A stretch of DNA of 64,000 bases from Warburgia ugandensis (GCA_035236585.1 CP141139.1:33241217-33305216), one strand, 5' to 3'; counted from the first letter of the stretch, positions 47,690 to 60,002 are shown. A program made the numbers and translations. The notes: generated by a model not told the origin, from the sequence alone.

Positions 47690-48405
47690 TGCCATTAACT
47701 CTTATATTTCCTCTTCTATTTGTTATCCTTTCTTTTTCCTTTCTGAATCTCTAATTTCTTTTTCGGTATCAATCGTGGTTGCGGTTAATTCTTCTGATCC
47801 TTATCCTTCCTTTCCCTTTTACGGGGTGAAGATTATCTGTGGGCCCCATGCTAAAAGATATATCTAGACACATCTACAATGAAAGTGGTATGGATGTCTA
47901 AAAGGTACACATTTTGGTCCAACATAAGCTGGTTTAACCATTCAAATTCCAACTATATTTTAAATTACTTTTTAGCAAAACATTATATCTATTGAATGAT
48001 CACATTCGCTGGTTTTTACTTGCAAGATTAGTAGAGAAGCTATCTACTTCACTTTACAACTTGGAAAACAAATGACCCAGATCAATTAGGTAACGACCTT
48101 TCCAAAAATGACGTCAAAGGTAGAAATGAACAGCATTGATCAACCAAAGCTGAGCCTCGCCAATACAAATTGCATTATCGTAATTGCAATGGACATCAAA
48201 TGGTAAGAAGACTGGGAAGCTTACCTGTAAGAAACACATTTTCCATGAGAAGCAGTAGGAAGAAGAAAATCCAGCCAGAGAAAAGGAAGGAGAATAGTTT
48301 ACAGATAAGGAATTAAGTCATTAATGAAGAAGCTACTGTTACTTATTACCATTCAACCACCAACAATACTATCAACTGGACGGTCTAGTTTATAAAAAAT
48401 CTTTA
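47690..48405. other. Unassigned sequence
   Basis: No gene or repeat is recognised. Confidence 0.5.
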
Positions 48406-48410
48406 GGAAT

Positions 48411-48640
48411 TTGAGGAGAGACAATTGGCTGAGTTACTCTTTGCTCTTAATTCCATCCTTATCCAACCAAGCAAATGCGATCTTTATCATCTTGAAGCCG
48501 AACCCTACAGGCGTTTTTACTATAAAATCTGCCTTTTCATCTATGTTTAATGAGGTGCAAAAGTGCGATCTTGCAATTATCATTTGGAATCATACTGTGA
48601 GTTTCAAACAACAAACAGCCCCCAACCCCCACCCCATTTC
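48411..48640 (+). pseudogene. Possible zinc-binding RT tail (zf-RVT) of a LINE
   Basis: The frame contains 'PNPTGVFTIKSAFSSMF' and 'AIIIWNHTVSFK'. This resembles the 'sG.FsvksaY ... iW....P.K' pattern after plant LINE reverse transcriptases. The zinc-binding part itself is not seen. It is a short isolated scrap. Confidence 0.35.
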
Positions 48641-48719
48641 TAATCATAATATGAGTTTTAACCCCAAACCTCGCTTGGAGAATGGAAGAAACGACCCCCT
48701 TTTTTATGGCAACTGACAA

Positions 48720-49860
48720 AGCCGGCCCGCTCACTATCCCAGTCTTCCCCCAATGGACGACTGCCACCTAGCATAGAGAATAGGCTTTCTTGTGCCACTG
48801 CAGGAGTGTTAAGGGAACAATCAGGCAGCCATGTGCTGCTATGTTAGTTAAAACCTTATACAATAGCTAGATAATCCATTCTTTCAATGGTCTAAACTCT
48901 GAGACTTGTGAAGATTGTGTGATTGTTATTTAAGTAATGCTAAATCAAAGCACTTCGAATCTAACTGCCTATTGAGCATGATGAGTCCCTTGCCTTTGGA
49001 AGATTTGAATGACAGCCTTCGGGGGGAACTGTGCGACATCCTCCGCCTCTTACAAAAGGAGAGTAATCCATCATGATTCTTTTTTAAAGAAATATCCAAT
49101 CCAACTGAAAATCAGATGAATGGGAGGAAGATTATCTAAAGGTTGCCCTTCATGCAAATTAAAGTGGGCGCCTATATTTAGCACTTTGGCTTAGTGTTTC
49201 TCTTGATATTTCGAACTTTTTTAGTCACACATTTGCACTCGAGAGTAAGACGCTTAGACTGTGCGTGACAAACTACCCATGCAAATTTAAAGAGGAATAA
49301 GTGATAACACCCCAACAACAATGAAGAGTCTCCACTTTTTCATGGTAGGTTCCACATATCATTTATCCAAGCCATTCATCTAGTACGCCTAAGTTTGAAT
49401 ATTTTATGACTAGAAAATCATTCCAAAAGTAAGTTATTAGCATCAAGAAATAGTGCTTTCATTTTGCTTGAGGTGGACGGTCAAAAGCTCTAATAAACTA
49501 AAACACAATTTGTTGGGAAAGAATGACTTTTCTTCAAGCTATAAATGGTCCAATTCCAATCCTACTAAATTTTTTATATTACATTTCCTACTATGGGTGA
49601 AACCAAATTGAAATTGGAGAGACAACAACCCCAGGATTGGATGCTCTTAGGTCTTTATCAATAACATGATTTCTAAGATTTTTTTCTTTGTTTACGAAAT
49701 TACATGTATGCATAACTTGTAAATTATGTGAAAGATTCACTATCTAATTTGATAAGTCAAATGTTATAAGATCTTCAAAATATTGAAATAGTAATTGGCT
49801 AAATTATAAACGTAGGCAATCTCAAACCAACAACATCATCATGCGAACATATGGATCCCG
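48720..49860. other. Unassigned sequence
   Basis: No named feature. The part at 48960-49080 has a coding-like look ('PLEDLNDSLRGELCDILRLL' can nearly be read on the plus strand) but cannot be assigned. Confidence 0.4.
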
Positions 49861-49889
49861 GAGAAGACATTAGTTGGGGTAATGAGTAC

Positions 49890-52150
49890 TCATCTAAAGA
49901 CTATTATCAATCTCATTATACATAGTATCTTAAAAATAAAAATAAAAAGTAAAAAATCTAATAGAATACTATGCTCACAACCAACTTGCTGAAATCGTGT
50001 GTCTCTAGTATCTAGAGACCAACCGCCATAGCCTCCAAAACAATTGTGAATACGTCTCAAATAGGATGTTGTAAACACCTCCAATAGTTGTTTATCTACC
50101 ACAATAGTTGAGAAAAATAATTGGGTCTTTTGGCATGGGTACCAACTACCTTTGGTGGTTAGAGGCTAGAAGGCTAAACCCCTACAACCTCTTAGCACAA
50201 TGCCCACCATGCTCATTAGCTTGAACAAACATATATCTCAATCCAAATGTCATTAAATCATATATTTCTTTAATTCATCTCAAAGCATGGGATTGATACA
50301 ATTTCAAGTTTAATCACTTCTTTCAAAAACATACAATTGTGTGTCATAGAACAAGCAACATTGTTTTCATTTTCTATATAAAAGTATGCGTCATTGTTAT
50401 AAAGGTACATATATATATATATATATATATATAACTGACATGCCTCATTTGCATATATTGCATTCTTTAAAAGCAAAAATAGTGCAACATGACAAAATAT
50501 AATTTTATGATAGCCAAGAGTCTCAAATCAAAAGTATGATAATCAAATGCTTTGATTATTTTAAATCTACTTATTTTAGTAAAGTTGATGACATGCTTAA
50601 AATCCCAATGGAAAATAGATTTTAAAACTACTTATCTCAAACATAGTTATCCCAATCATTGGAATGCTGAATAAGCTTAGTTTATACCAGTCAACATCTC
50701 CATTAACTTATATGTACATTACAATGTCATTACCTTATATATGTTTTCTTAATTATGAATTATTTGGCCTTTGAACCCTATTAAAATGGTGATCCTACCT
50801 TTTATCACTTTTTAATGATTAGTATTCCTCTTTTTTTTGTCATAATATTAAATATTGGTAATTGATCAAAGATTAATGATCCCGGTCATTTAATTATCCT
50901 CCATTCTTATTAATCTTTGACTTATAGATAGTCTATTTTATATCTCAATATTTGATCTATGTGACTATCAAATTGAATTCTGATTTGTCAGATCAATTGT
51001 TTTCAATCATGTTTACATCTTATTTTCTAATCTAAGGTCATTAAAGTAATTAAACAATCAGATTTACCTAATTAATAGTTTAAATCCAATCCATCTTAAT
51101 CACACCTACCTAAGTTTTCTATAATTTACTAATGATAATATAAGTAGAAATAAAATTTAATTAATTTAAATAAGTTTTGATAGTAATCTTATCTCTAATC
51201 GCAAAAATCCAAGTGCAATATAGTGTCTGAGGCGGTTTCATCGATTCTAATTGCCTCTGATCAAGTTGATCAAGGTCATATCAAATCTTTGTCATTAGAT
51301 CATCCCCAATCTTACAATTTAAGCACCTAATCACTAATCAACTTTCAAATTGTGGAAAAGGGCCATATATGTCATTATTTTAGGGTTTGATGATGGATAT
51401 ATAGTTTGACTAGGATGCATACTCAGATCAATATTGAATTATAGTGTTATATCACTAATCTATGGTCAGATCAACATGTGGTGTCAGATTGATCATAAAT
51501 TAGATGTTGTGATGTTCAATCTATGGTCAGATCTACTTGGAAGCTCCAATTGATCATAGATCTAAGTCCTAAGTAGCTGATCAAAGGTTGGATTATCTTA
51601 AAGGAGCATATCGGTATAAATCTAAGCATCTAGTAGTCGATCAATGATTAGATCATGATAAAAAGTTAGATCAATTATAGATCTGAGTCCTGGTAATCAA
51701 TTAAAGATTGGATCCTGTGGGGTTTGTGGATTTGATTACGATTCACTATTTGGTGTTAGATCAAGGGTTAGACGAAAATGAATGGTCAAATTGGTCAAGA
51801 TCAACATGATCATGATCATACATTACTATCAGCCTGAGATCACTATTAAATATTCATCAATGGTAAAATTGATTGATGGGTTTTGTTCTTTGCATTGAGG
51901 GGATTGCGATGAATGGTGCCGATCTTATAAATCGTGCCTAGAGGTCTCAAATCGGGATCACATCCAATTAAAATAGTTAGATGATTCCTAATCAAAGTTG
52001 TAACATTTTTATCGCGTAGATCAGGCCTAAATTTTTTAGCTGAAATTCCAAGTTATTGGAGGTGATGACTGTCGTGTGAAGAAGGTGACCGGGGTGGTCA
52101 TTGTTGGTAACAATTTTTTCGTCAAATCACAAATTGCTTTAAAGTGCTTG
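49890..52150 (-). repeat. Fragment of a long Tekay/Del-like LTR
   Basis: The block 49890-50230, minus strand, matches 241-640 and the solo LTR at 10850-11120. Upstream of it (50300-52150) the sequence has the same AGATCA/TGATCA-rich style as the LTRs at 1393-5640. At 51440-51720 'tcaatctatggtcagatcaa'-like units recur loosely. There is no coding sequence. The boundaries are approximate. Confidence 0.45.
50408..50434. repeat. (AT)n microsatellite
   Basis: About a dozen AT dinucleotides in a row. Confidence 0.9.
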
Positions 52151-52236
52151 TAGATTAGGAACTCGCGGGTGGGGGACTAATGCAACCGGCTTGCTGGGTT
52201 AGCCCATCATGCCACGCTGCACAGGAGAGAGGAGGT

Positions 52237-52251
52237 GGGGGGGGGGGGGGG
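52237..52251. repeat. Poly-G run
   Basis: An uninterrupted run of about fourteen G, at the edge of the 1.08 kb tandem duplication. Confidence 0.85.
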
Positions 52252-52255
52252 CTCA

Positions 52256-54032
52256 CATCAAGCATAGCGGCTCAAATGTCGGCAACAAACATGAGACGGT
52301 GGCGTGCTCCGCCCCCACTGCTTATGTCTTAGGGGGAATTGCGGGAGTGGCAATCCATGAGAGGCAAGTCCCAAGAGGATGTTATTAGAAAAAATAACCC
52401 TATTGTTTTACACACTATTTTATTTTAAAACATATTAATAGGGCTTATTTATAAAAATATTAAAATGCCGTTATTGTTAAAAAGCATGAAACCTTCTCAT
52501 TTGAACTTTGTTTTCAGTGTTTTCAATGCCGTTGAATTTTATTTTTTAAGTACAATTCAATCATTAGGATTTCAATACTTTATTTGAGTTATACAAAAAA
52601 CTCTATTAAAATTTTAAAACTAAAAACTTTATTTTATTCTTTCTTTACCAAAAAAGTTATATAAACTAAGCTTTTAAATATTAAAATTATTACATCCACG
52701 TCAAGTCATCTCGGTGGCCTCACCCGTGGTTGATTAGTCTTTTTCATCTGATTTGTCCAACTATAGAGGATTACTAACCCTAAAACAATGCAGACTGGAT
52801 GCTATCTAATCTGAAGTTGTCCTTTTAAAGAGCAGTTCAAAGCCACCGAATTCCCATGATTAGTCTGCAAGACATTGGTGTTACAAAAAACTAATGAACG
52901 GCTTTGATAAGTGACAATAGTATGAACAGGTCTGATTTTAATTCTTTACTAACTCTTAAAGCAATAAATGAAAGCCGCCATAATTAATGCTGCACGTGAC
53001 TTCGTCCTTGCCAGCAGATGAAGGGGGCAGTTAGTAAGCATTTCGGAGAGGAGACAAACAGGTTATAGATGAGCTATTTCCACTTCGAAAAAGCATACAA
53101 CAACCCACCTATCTGAGGGTCGTCAATTAGTACAATCTCAAACGAGAATAGTGTTTCTGTTTTGTACTATTTTAAAAAAAAAAAATCATTTATTAGGCGG
53201 TGACAAACTTAAAGCTGTTGGAGCTGCTCAGGAGTTTTTAGTGTTTGAGGCAACATTATGTTTTTGACGGGCAGGTGGCATTCCATCTACCCTAATAAAT
53301 ATTTTGAACGTACTATATGCAAGTCTGGTCATTTCACATCAAGCGTAACAGCTCTAATGCCGGTAACAAACATGAGACAGTGGGGTGCTCCGCCCCCACT
53401 GCTTGTGTCTTTGGGGGAATTGTGGGAGTGGCAATCCATGAGAGGCATGTCGCAAGAGGATGTTATTATAAAAAATAATCCTATTGTTTTACACATTATT
53501 TTATTTTAAAACATATTAATAGGGCTTATTTATAAAAATATTAAAATGCCCTTACCATTAAAAATTATGAAACCTTCTCGTTCGAACTTTGTTTTCAATG
53601 TTTGTAGTATCATTAATTTTATTTTTTGAGTACAATTCAATCATTAAGATTTCAATACTTCATATGAGTTATACAAAAAACTCTATTAGAATTTTAAAAC
53701 TAAAAATTTTATTTTATTCTTTCTTTATCAAAAAAATTATATAAACTAAGCTTTTAAATATTAAGATTATTACATCCACCTCAAGTCATCACGGTGGCCT
53801 CACTTGTGGTTGATCAGTCTTTTTCATATGATTTGTTTAACTATAGATGATTACTATCCCTAAAACAATGCAGACTGGATGCTCTCTAATCTGAAGCTGT
53901 CCCTTTAAAGAGTAGTTCAAAGCCATCGAATTCGCATGATTAGTTTGCAAGACCTCGATGTTACAAAAAACTAAAGAATGGCTTTGATTAGTGACTGTCG
54001 TATGAACGAGTCTGACTTTAATTCTTTACTAA
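52256..54032. repeat. Tandem duplication, 1.08 kb period, second copy partial
   Basis: 52256-52952 and 53336-54032 match closely. Examples are 'cgcccccactgctt', 'ggaattg.gggagtggcaat', 'cctattgttttacacattat' and 'caatgcagactggatgct' at the same offset of 1,080. The stretch 52953-53335 is present once. No LTR ends, primer site or coding sequence is seen. The frame at 53258-53509 has no known motif. Confidence 0.8.
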
Positions 54033-54048
54033 GGGGGGTTTATTTAAT

Positions 54049-54250
54049 CGCACATATTAGGCGTTTTTGAGATATGTCGCCATATCTCAAATGTGCATGT
54101 TATTTAATTACAATATCTTCAGCATATTTGAGATATCGGGTTTATTTAACAGCGTTATCTTCGGCATATTTGAGATATCGAGTTTATTTAACTGCGTTAT
54201 CTTCGGCATATCTTAGATATCAGGTTTATTTAACTTTTATCATGTTGATA
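54049..54250. repeat. 45-bp tandem repeat within a possible MITE
   Basis: Three units of 'ttatcttcggcatatttgag' plus 'atatcgagtttatttaactg' run in tandem; in one frame they give 'YLRYRVYLTALSSA' three times. The motif 'gagatatc' is near-palindromic. A related stretch, again with 'cttatttaa' and 'gatatc', lies at 60003-60141. Confidence 0.7.
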
Positions 54251-54289
54251 TGTTTGCCAAATGTAGTTTTTAGTGTAAAGTTTGGTCCT

Positions 54290-54756
54290 CTTTTAGAGAG
54301 AGAGAAAAAAAAGAAGAAAAAAAAAAAGCACTTTTTAGAGAGAGAGGGAGAAGGGCATCTTCTTCGTCCCTTGAAGGAAGGCTGCCCTTGAAGAGAAGTC
54401 TCATGTTTTCCTTCAGTTCCAGGTCCTGGCAAGAAAAGCTCTCTCTAGCCCAGGTGGAAAACCTGTTCACCACCACCGAATTGAGAAGTCCCGACAAGCA
54501 GAGGAAAAAGGTTTGCCGGCACCAGATCTAGGCAGATCTACTAATCTTGTTCGCTGAAAAACCATTCCACAAGCAGCTACTCGACGAGATCTAAAGTTGC
54601 CTACAAAAACCCACTTCGTATAAGGTCAGAGAAAATCTAGGATTTGAAAACCCTAGATTCGATTGTGCGCAAAACCCAGTTTGTTTAGGGTAAAATCCAA
54701 CTTCCTTGCAAGGTGAGATGGCTTAAGTAAGATCTAGCAACCTCCCCTCTTGGTGA
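54290..54756. other. Leader-like sequence upstream of the PPR fragment
   Basis: A GA/A-rich stretch (54293-54350) and a mixed stretch containing 'gaaaaccctagattcg' look like the 5' leader of a plant gene, but no start can be tied to it with confidence. Confidence 0.3.
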
Positions 54757-55182
54757 ATGTTTTTGGTTTGTTGTTATATTACCAGTTGTCTACTGCTGGT
54801 CATGATTTCTGGTTTCAATGAAACCTTCTATAAAATGGTTATCTGCTTTTTTTCTGGTTTCAAGGAAGGCTGTGTCAAAGATGTACCTCACCTTTTCCAT
54901 ATTGAACTTCCAGAAGAGATGCTTAGAAACCATATTTCTCCCAACATTTCAGTTTACAATGTCCTTATTGATGGTCTTGGTAAAGAAGGTCGAATGGAGG
55001 AAGCATCTTTGGCTTTTCATTGTGCTATGGATAGGGGTTTGGTGCCTGATGTTGTTGCATATAGTATTTTGATTCATGCATACTACAATGTTGGAAGATT
55101 AGCTGATGCTATGATGCTCTATGATATGATGGTGGGTGAAGGTGTCAAGCTTAATGGCTTTAGAAAGAAGCAATTAAAATGA
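54757..55182 (+). pseudogene. PPR repeat fragment (P-class)
   Basis: In the 141-residue frame, residues 63-97 ('NISVYNVLIDGLGKEGRMEE' onward) and 98-133 ('DVVAYSILIHAYYNVGRLAD' onward) are two consecutive 35-36-residue PPR motifs of the P type. PPR proteins bind organellar RNA. Full PPR genes carry ten or more motifs; here only two remain, preceded by unrelated hydrophobic sequence and followed by 'GFRKKQLK' and a stop. It is best seen as a gene fragment, perhaps one exon of a broken copy. Confidence 0.75.
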
Positions 55183-55585
55183 AAGTTGTTGTATTCATGC
55201 CAATTGATGTATACTTTGCATGATCTTGTACATTATTTTAGCTCGTATGATGGTTCATTTTCTAGAGAGACATATATTCTGTTATCACAATGAATCCCAA
55301 TATTGCTTTCTTATATATGTTGTTGCATATAGTATTTTGATTCATGCATACTACAATGTTGGAAGATTAGCTGATGCTATGATGCTCTATGATATGATGG
55401 TGGGTGAAGGTGTCAAGCTTAATGGCTTTAGAAAGAAGCAATTAAAATGAAAGTTGTTGTATTCATGCCAGTTGATGTATACTTTGCATGATCTTGTACA
55501 TTATTTTAGCTCGTATGATGGTTCATTTTCTAGAGAGACATATATTCTGTTATCACAATGAATCCCAATATTGCTTTCTTATATA
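55051..55585 (+). repeat. 268-bp tandem duplication carrying the last PPR motif
   Basis: 55051-55318 is repeated at 55319-55585 with, as far as I can read, a single base change (gccaattg to gccagttg). The unit runs from 'gttgttgcatatagtatttt' through the second PPR motif and its stop to 'cccaatattgctttcttata'. A third, older and partial copy of the non-coding half lies at 55617-55770. Confidence 0.9.
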
Positions 55586-55616
55586 TGATATTTGCAGTCA
55601 CTGTTTTGAATGATTA

Positions 55617-55770
55617 AAATGAGCGTTGTTGTATTTGTGTCAGTTGACGTATACTTTGCCTGATCTTGTACATTATTTTAGCTTGTATGATGGTTCATTT
55701 TTTCGAGAGACGTATATTCTGTTATCACAATGAATCCGAACATTGCTTTCTTGTATATGATATTTGCAGT
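55617..55770 (+). repeat. Diverged third copy of the downstream half of the 268-bp unit
   Basis: It matches 'gttgttgtatt', 'cttgtacattattttagct', 'gatggttcatttt' and 'tattctgttatcacaatgaa' with several changes. It is clearly older than the pair at 55051-55585. Confidence 0.8.
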
Positions 55771-56053
55771 CACTGTTTTGATACGTAAACAAGGTAGTTC
55801 AATTTATTTTCTTTGAGGCTGCATTTTTTCCTCTTTTTGTGTAGTAACTAAGGTGAGATGGCTTACATTTAACATAAATTTCCCACAAGCATGTACTTCC
55901 ACAACCTCGAGTTTCGTGTGTATAGTATATTAGCTTCATCTGCTGCCCGTGGTCTTGCAGACATCTTTAAGAAAAAATATACTGTGAACTTATTTCATGC
56001 ATCTCGTTTGATGCATCCTCCTGTTGGTATGATATATTGGAGACATTTTTCAA

Positions 56054-56908
56054 ATGCCGCGAAAAAGAAAAGAGAGAGTCCCTGTGACACCTAGCCCTGG
56101 TCATGTCGAAGATGTGGACAGTGTGTCTCAAGACATAGTTGATGGAGACAAGGGACCGTACAATAAATGCACTAAGGAACAAGAGGACTTTATCCTCGAA
56201 ACACTTTATGATGAAATTATAGAGGGTAGGCTTGTCGCAACTGGGAGTATGCCAAAGGGTGCAATGATTAAGGAATTGCTGCTTCGCTTTAAAAGGCGAT
56301 TTAGAGTTGATCTAACAATAAAGCAATTGAATACCAAAATAAGACTTTTCAAAAGCAAGTACATCACACTTGCAAAGTTGAGGAATGGAGACTCGAGATT
56401 AGGGTGGGATGTAGAGAGAAATTTCTTTCTCGCAACTCCAGAGATCATGAATACCCACCTCCAGGTAAGGGTCCACCCCATTTATATAATAATATACATC
56501 ACCTTTATCTTGCCTTTACAAATATTTGTGTATGTATAGCCGAATCCGGAGGCTTGTTGCTTATTTGGGAGGAACTTATGGAATTTTGAGCACTTGGAGA
56601 CAATGTTTAGGGGGAGCAATGCCACCGGAGATTTCTCCTCAGGGATGAATAATTCCGTTCAAGATGATGGACACCGTGAATTGAGTATGACTGGGAGTCA
56701 ACATACAGGACCACCTGAGGAAGCATACATACCAAATATAGCAAGGAGTCTAGAGAAAAGTTGTCTTATATTCTGCAAAAATGTAAAACACGGTGGTTAT
56801 GAACGAACATACTTGTTTTCAGAATATCTGCATGCTGTTCACATTGCACCACAGTGCACTTTGCCTTGCCGTTTTTCTTCCAGGCCTTTAGTCCTATGCT
56901 TGCAATAG
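56054..56908 (+). CDS. Myb/SANT-like DNA-binding domain protein, two exons
   Basis: Exon 1 is 56054-56464 (137 codons, ending CAG|GTAAGG); exon 2 is 56540-56908 (acceptor tatag, stop TAG). The splice keeps the frame and gives about 259 residues. The start MPRKRKERVP is basic and nuclear-signal-like. Residues about 35-120 ('KCTKEQEDFILETLYDEII' ... 'LTIKQLNTKIRLFKSKY' ... 'LRNGDSRLGWDVE') form the Myb/SANT-like fold of plant proteins related to LIMYB and PIF/Harbinger accessory proteins. Exon 2 opens with 'NPEACCLFGRNLWNFEHLE' and 'GSNATGDFS', the conserved tail of that family. It has no in-frame stop. It sits within PPR debris; whether it is host or transposon-derived is open. Confidence 0.72.
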
Positions 56909-57369
56909 AGAATGAAGTCATATCATCCACAAGAACACCTTTACAGAGTTTTTCACTTTCATATCCTAACTATGGTGTTAGTGAGTAACATATGCCATGT
57001 GATAAGTTCTTGAACACAAACTTATGCGGGAGATACACAGTAAACACCCAATCAAATGATGGTCAAAGTCTTCAACAAAACCTGAAATACATATTTACTC
57101 ATGATACCAATTCCAGCAGCCTGACATGTGAACAAGTCATCATGCTTATAGTTAGCTATTTTAAACATTTGTTGAAAGCTCACTCTCTAAATCATGTTGG
57201 CTCAACTTAGATCTGTTGGTTTTGTGCAGGGCCACAGGTGATTGCCATATTCTTCTGAAGATTATACTTCCATTTTAATCCTCCTGCCAAAGATTCTCAT
57301 GGCATATTTATTGGAGATTTTACATTTATTCATTCTATGTTTATTGGCCCCCTACCTCCAAGTATGAGT

Positions 57370-57858
57370 GAGTTCATGTGTTCCATCTGGTTAGCAACTA
57401 TGCTTTCAGCTTGTGCAGATTTTGGGTCCTTGAGCGTGAGAGAAAACATTGAAGAGTATGTTAAGGTCAATGGCTTTGATACAGATTTGCAAGTGTAGAC
57501 TTCACTAATTCACATGTACAGAAAATTACTGAGTGCATGCAGAATCCATCATAACATTCGGCTTGCAGAGTATGTAGTTAAGCATCTATTTGGTTTGGAA
57601 CCTCAAAATACTGGAAATTATATACTGATGTCCAGCATATATGCCTCTATTGGCCTTATATTTGATTTGAAGGTCTTAAAATTTCTTTTTGTGTTTTCAT
57701 CAAGATAAGTCTACTAAATCTGAAGTTGTGTTTTCCTCTCTTTTCATAGAGTTGAGAACATGGCACGGAAGGCCACAAGGGAAGAACCATTGCAGGGTTT
57801 TGGGGCAGAGTTTCAGTTGATTATATTTAATGAAGGCCTTGCAAGAGAATTGATTTGA
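57370..57858 (+). pseudogene. PLS-type PPR pseudogene fragment
   Basis: The plus strand reads 'ATMLSACADFGSLSVRENIE' and 'FDTDLQV', then a stop, then 'TSLIHMYRK'. It jumps directly to 'LLSACRIHHNIRLAEYVVKH' and 'LEPQNTGNYILMSSIYASIG'. The join omits several motifs normally between these parts, so an internal deletion is likely. An intron-like gap (57672-57750, acceptor ttttcatag) leads to 'RVENMARKATREEP', the end of the E region. The class edits organellar RNA when intact; this copy is not. Confidence 0.78.
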
Positions 57859-57859
57859 T

Positions 57860-59404
57860 GCTTGGTTTGCATTCCTCCATGGCCAACGGGTATATGTTTA
57901 CAACAAATGTGAAATGAGACACACATTTAGGTTTGACATCTCTTGTAATTTCAGTAGTAGTTGTTAGAAAAATTTTGAAGTTTTGTAATGACTGGGAATG
58001 AAAGCTCAATGACCTGTAAACTTGGACATTGTTGTTTAGGGGATGTAATTCTTGCAAGAATTTTTATTTTTTTGGAAGTATGTATTTTGGGAACTTTTCT
58101 CACATGTGAGGAAAGAGATGAAATGAAAGAATCTCTGGCTGAATTTGTGAAGATTCTTCACACAGGGGGAGTTTAGAATTTCTTTTTATCATGACTTTTT
58201 AAGAATAGCAACTTTAGATGTAACTTTTCTTATGCAATATGGTTTACTTTTTATTGGATTGGAAATGAGATGTGAGGTAGTCTAGCTCAAGTTGATCAAA
58301 GAGAGGGCTATTGACCTTAGTAGCCCTATCTCTGAGCTTGTATGCAAGAAGATGAGCCCTTCAAATTTGAGAAACCCATCTTCGTCTAAATCAACAATAG
58401 CGACCATTATTTCATCTTATTCTGTAGATACCAGGCTCCTAAGTATCGAATCATAGACTTGGGTTCTAATGATGAAATCTTTATGTCACCATTATTGACA
58501 TAAAAATTGTTAATGACTTAAGTTCTAGTACTTGGATTCATTCGGCCAGTAGAGTAAAGAGGAGGTGGCGCAAGATGAGAGTTCTTACTGGAAGCAAATG
58601 AAAACCTCTTAAGGTTTCTTGTTTTTGAGAAGACATCAATCACTGGTTTTTTGAGATTGGACCAAGTAGAAAAACAAACACGGGTTCCTCTGTGCTTGAG
58701 GGGATTTTAGAAGCAAGGACGAGACACCTAAAATCCACACACCATGAGAGAGGGATGAATTGATAGCCATCCTTAATTTTCTCACAATTTAGAGTTGAAA
58801 TTTGGGAAAGAATTGAGGGTGAATTCAGGGATTCTAAGGGTCTTGTAGTGTTTGGAATATAGAATTTGAAATGTGAAAAGAATTTTAACGAATTTGAGTC
58901 AGATTTTGATTACAATTGGAATTTGGCAAGAACTTCAAGGAGTGCTTGTATCATTATTGGGTTGCTTACAATATTTGAGATGTTAATTAAGGAGTGTCTA
59001 TATAAATTTTTTCAGCTCCTTTTATTATCCAGCTTTATATTATGTCGTCGTCTTTATTTGTCCAATAGAAAACTCATTAACAATAGCTCTATCTTAGAGG
59101 GGAAAAAAAAAATCTCTTAATTAGCTTTCTATTTCTTCTGGTTTGGGAGAAAACCTATTAATTTAGTTTTCATTTAGAACCAGTCAACAAAGATTTCATC
59201 TTATTTGGGAGAACCCATGAACCTAGCTCCTAAAAACCATTAACATAAGAGCAAAGAGAGATGAACATGACTCTTCAAAACTATTATTAATAAAGAGAGA
59301 GAGAGAGGAGAAAGAGGGGCAAGAGACAAAAGAATTAAAGATGAGAGGGCTATTGACATTATTGTTGAAAGTGTGCACAACTTCTTCTTTTTTTCTATTT
59401 TTTT
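57860..59404. other. Unassigned sequence
   Basis: No family is recognised. The frames at 57988-58176 and 58866-59120 have no known motif. A short (GA)n run lies near 59297-59320. Confidence 0.45.
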
Positions 59405-59703
59405 CAAGCACATATAGGACGGTTCCAAGTGAACCATCCTATATTAAACCTGGAACCGTCCTATATTCAGTGTAATATAAGACGGCTCTTTAGAAACCTT
59501 CCTATATTATTTATTTTCTATTTACTTATTAATCGTGTTACACGAGTCGTGTCGTGTCAACTCGTTTATTAATCGTGCCGTGTTCGGGTCATGGATTCTT
59601 GACACGATTATTAAGTGGGTCGTATTCATGTCGACTCATAACTCTAACGTGTCGTGTTGGTGTCGACACAAGCACGACCCGCCAACCCAAATTGCTAGAC
59701 CTA
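59405..59703. mobile_element. Second, left-truncated copy of the DNA repeat seen at 30178-36227
   Basis: It has hairpin arms 'tataggacggttcc'/'ggaaccgtcctatatt', then 'cgtgtcgtgtcaactcgttt', 'attcttgacacgattattaa' and 'catgtcgactcataactcta', and ends 'aaattgctagaccta'. It runs straight through the site where copia element 2 is inserted in the other copy. Confidence 0.7.
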
Positions 59704-60002
59704 ATCCATTGAGTGTTTCCTAGCCTCATCTTCATCTACCATTCAGGATATTATCACTTGATTTTTAGCTTTCTACATGATGAGCTAAGGTGTACTACTC
59801 GCTTTTTCTGTACATTGCAGCGGATCTAATTTTTTCTATGGATAAGAGTTCCTTATGGGAATGACTGGCGAATATGCTTATTACAACAAATGTACCATAA
59901 AATCCTTGGGCCTTAGGAATATCATAAGCATAGATTAATGGCCCAGATCATTGATGAATATTAAGGTGCTAGTTGATATCATGACATATGCTAGAAATGC
60001 AG

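Noticed and set aside
52256-54032. Repeat pair as LTRs of a small retroelement
   Set aside because: The ends are not TG/CA, and there is no primer site or polypurine tract; a tandem duplication explains it better.
55891-56094. 67-residue frame as a mitochondrial presequence of a PPR gene
   Set aside because: It overlaps the start of the Myb/SANT-like gene in another frame and cannot be joined to any PPR exon.
58866-59120. 84-residue frame as a small membrane protein
   Set aside because: AT-rich chance frame with no supporting context or motif.
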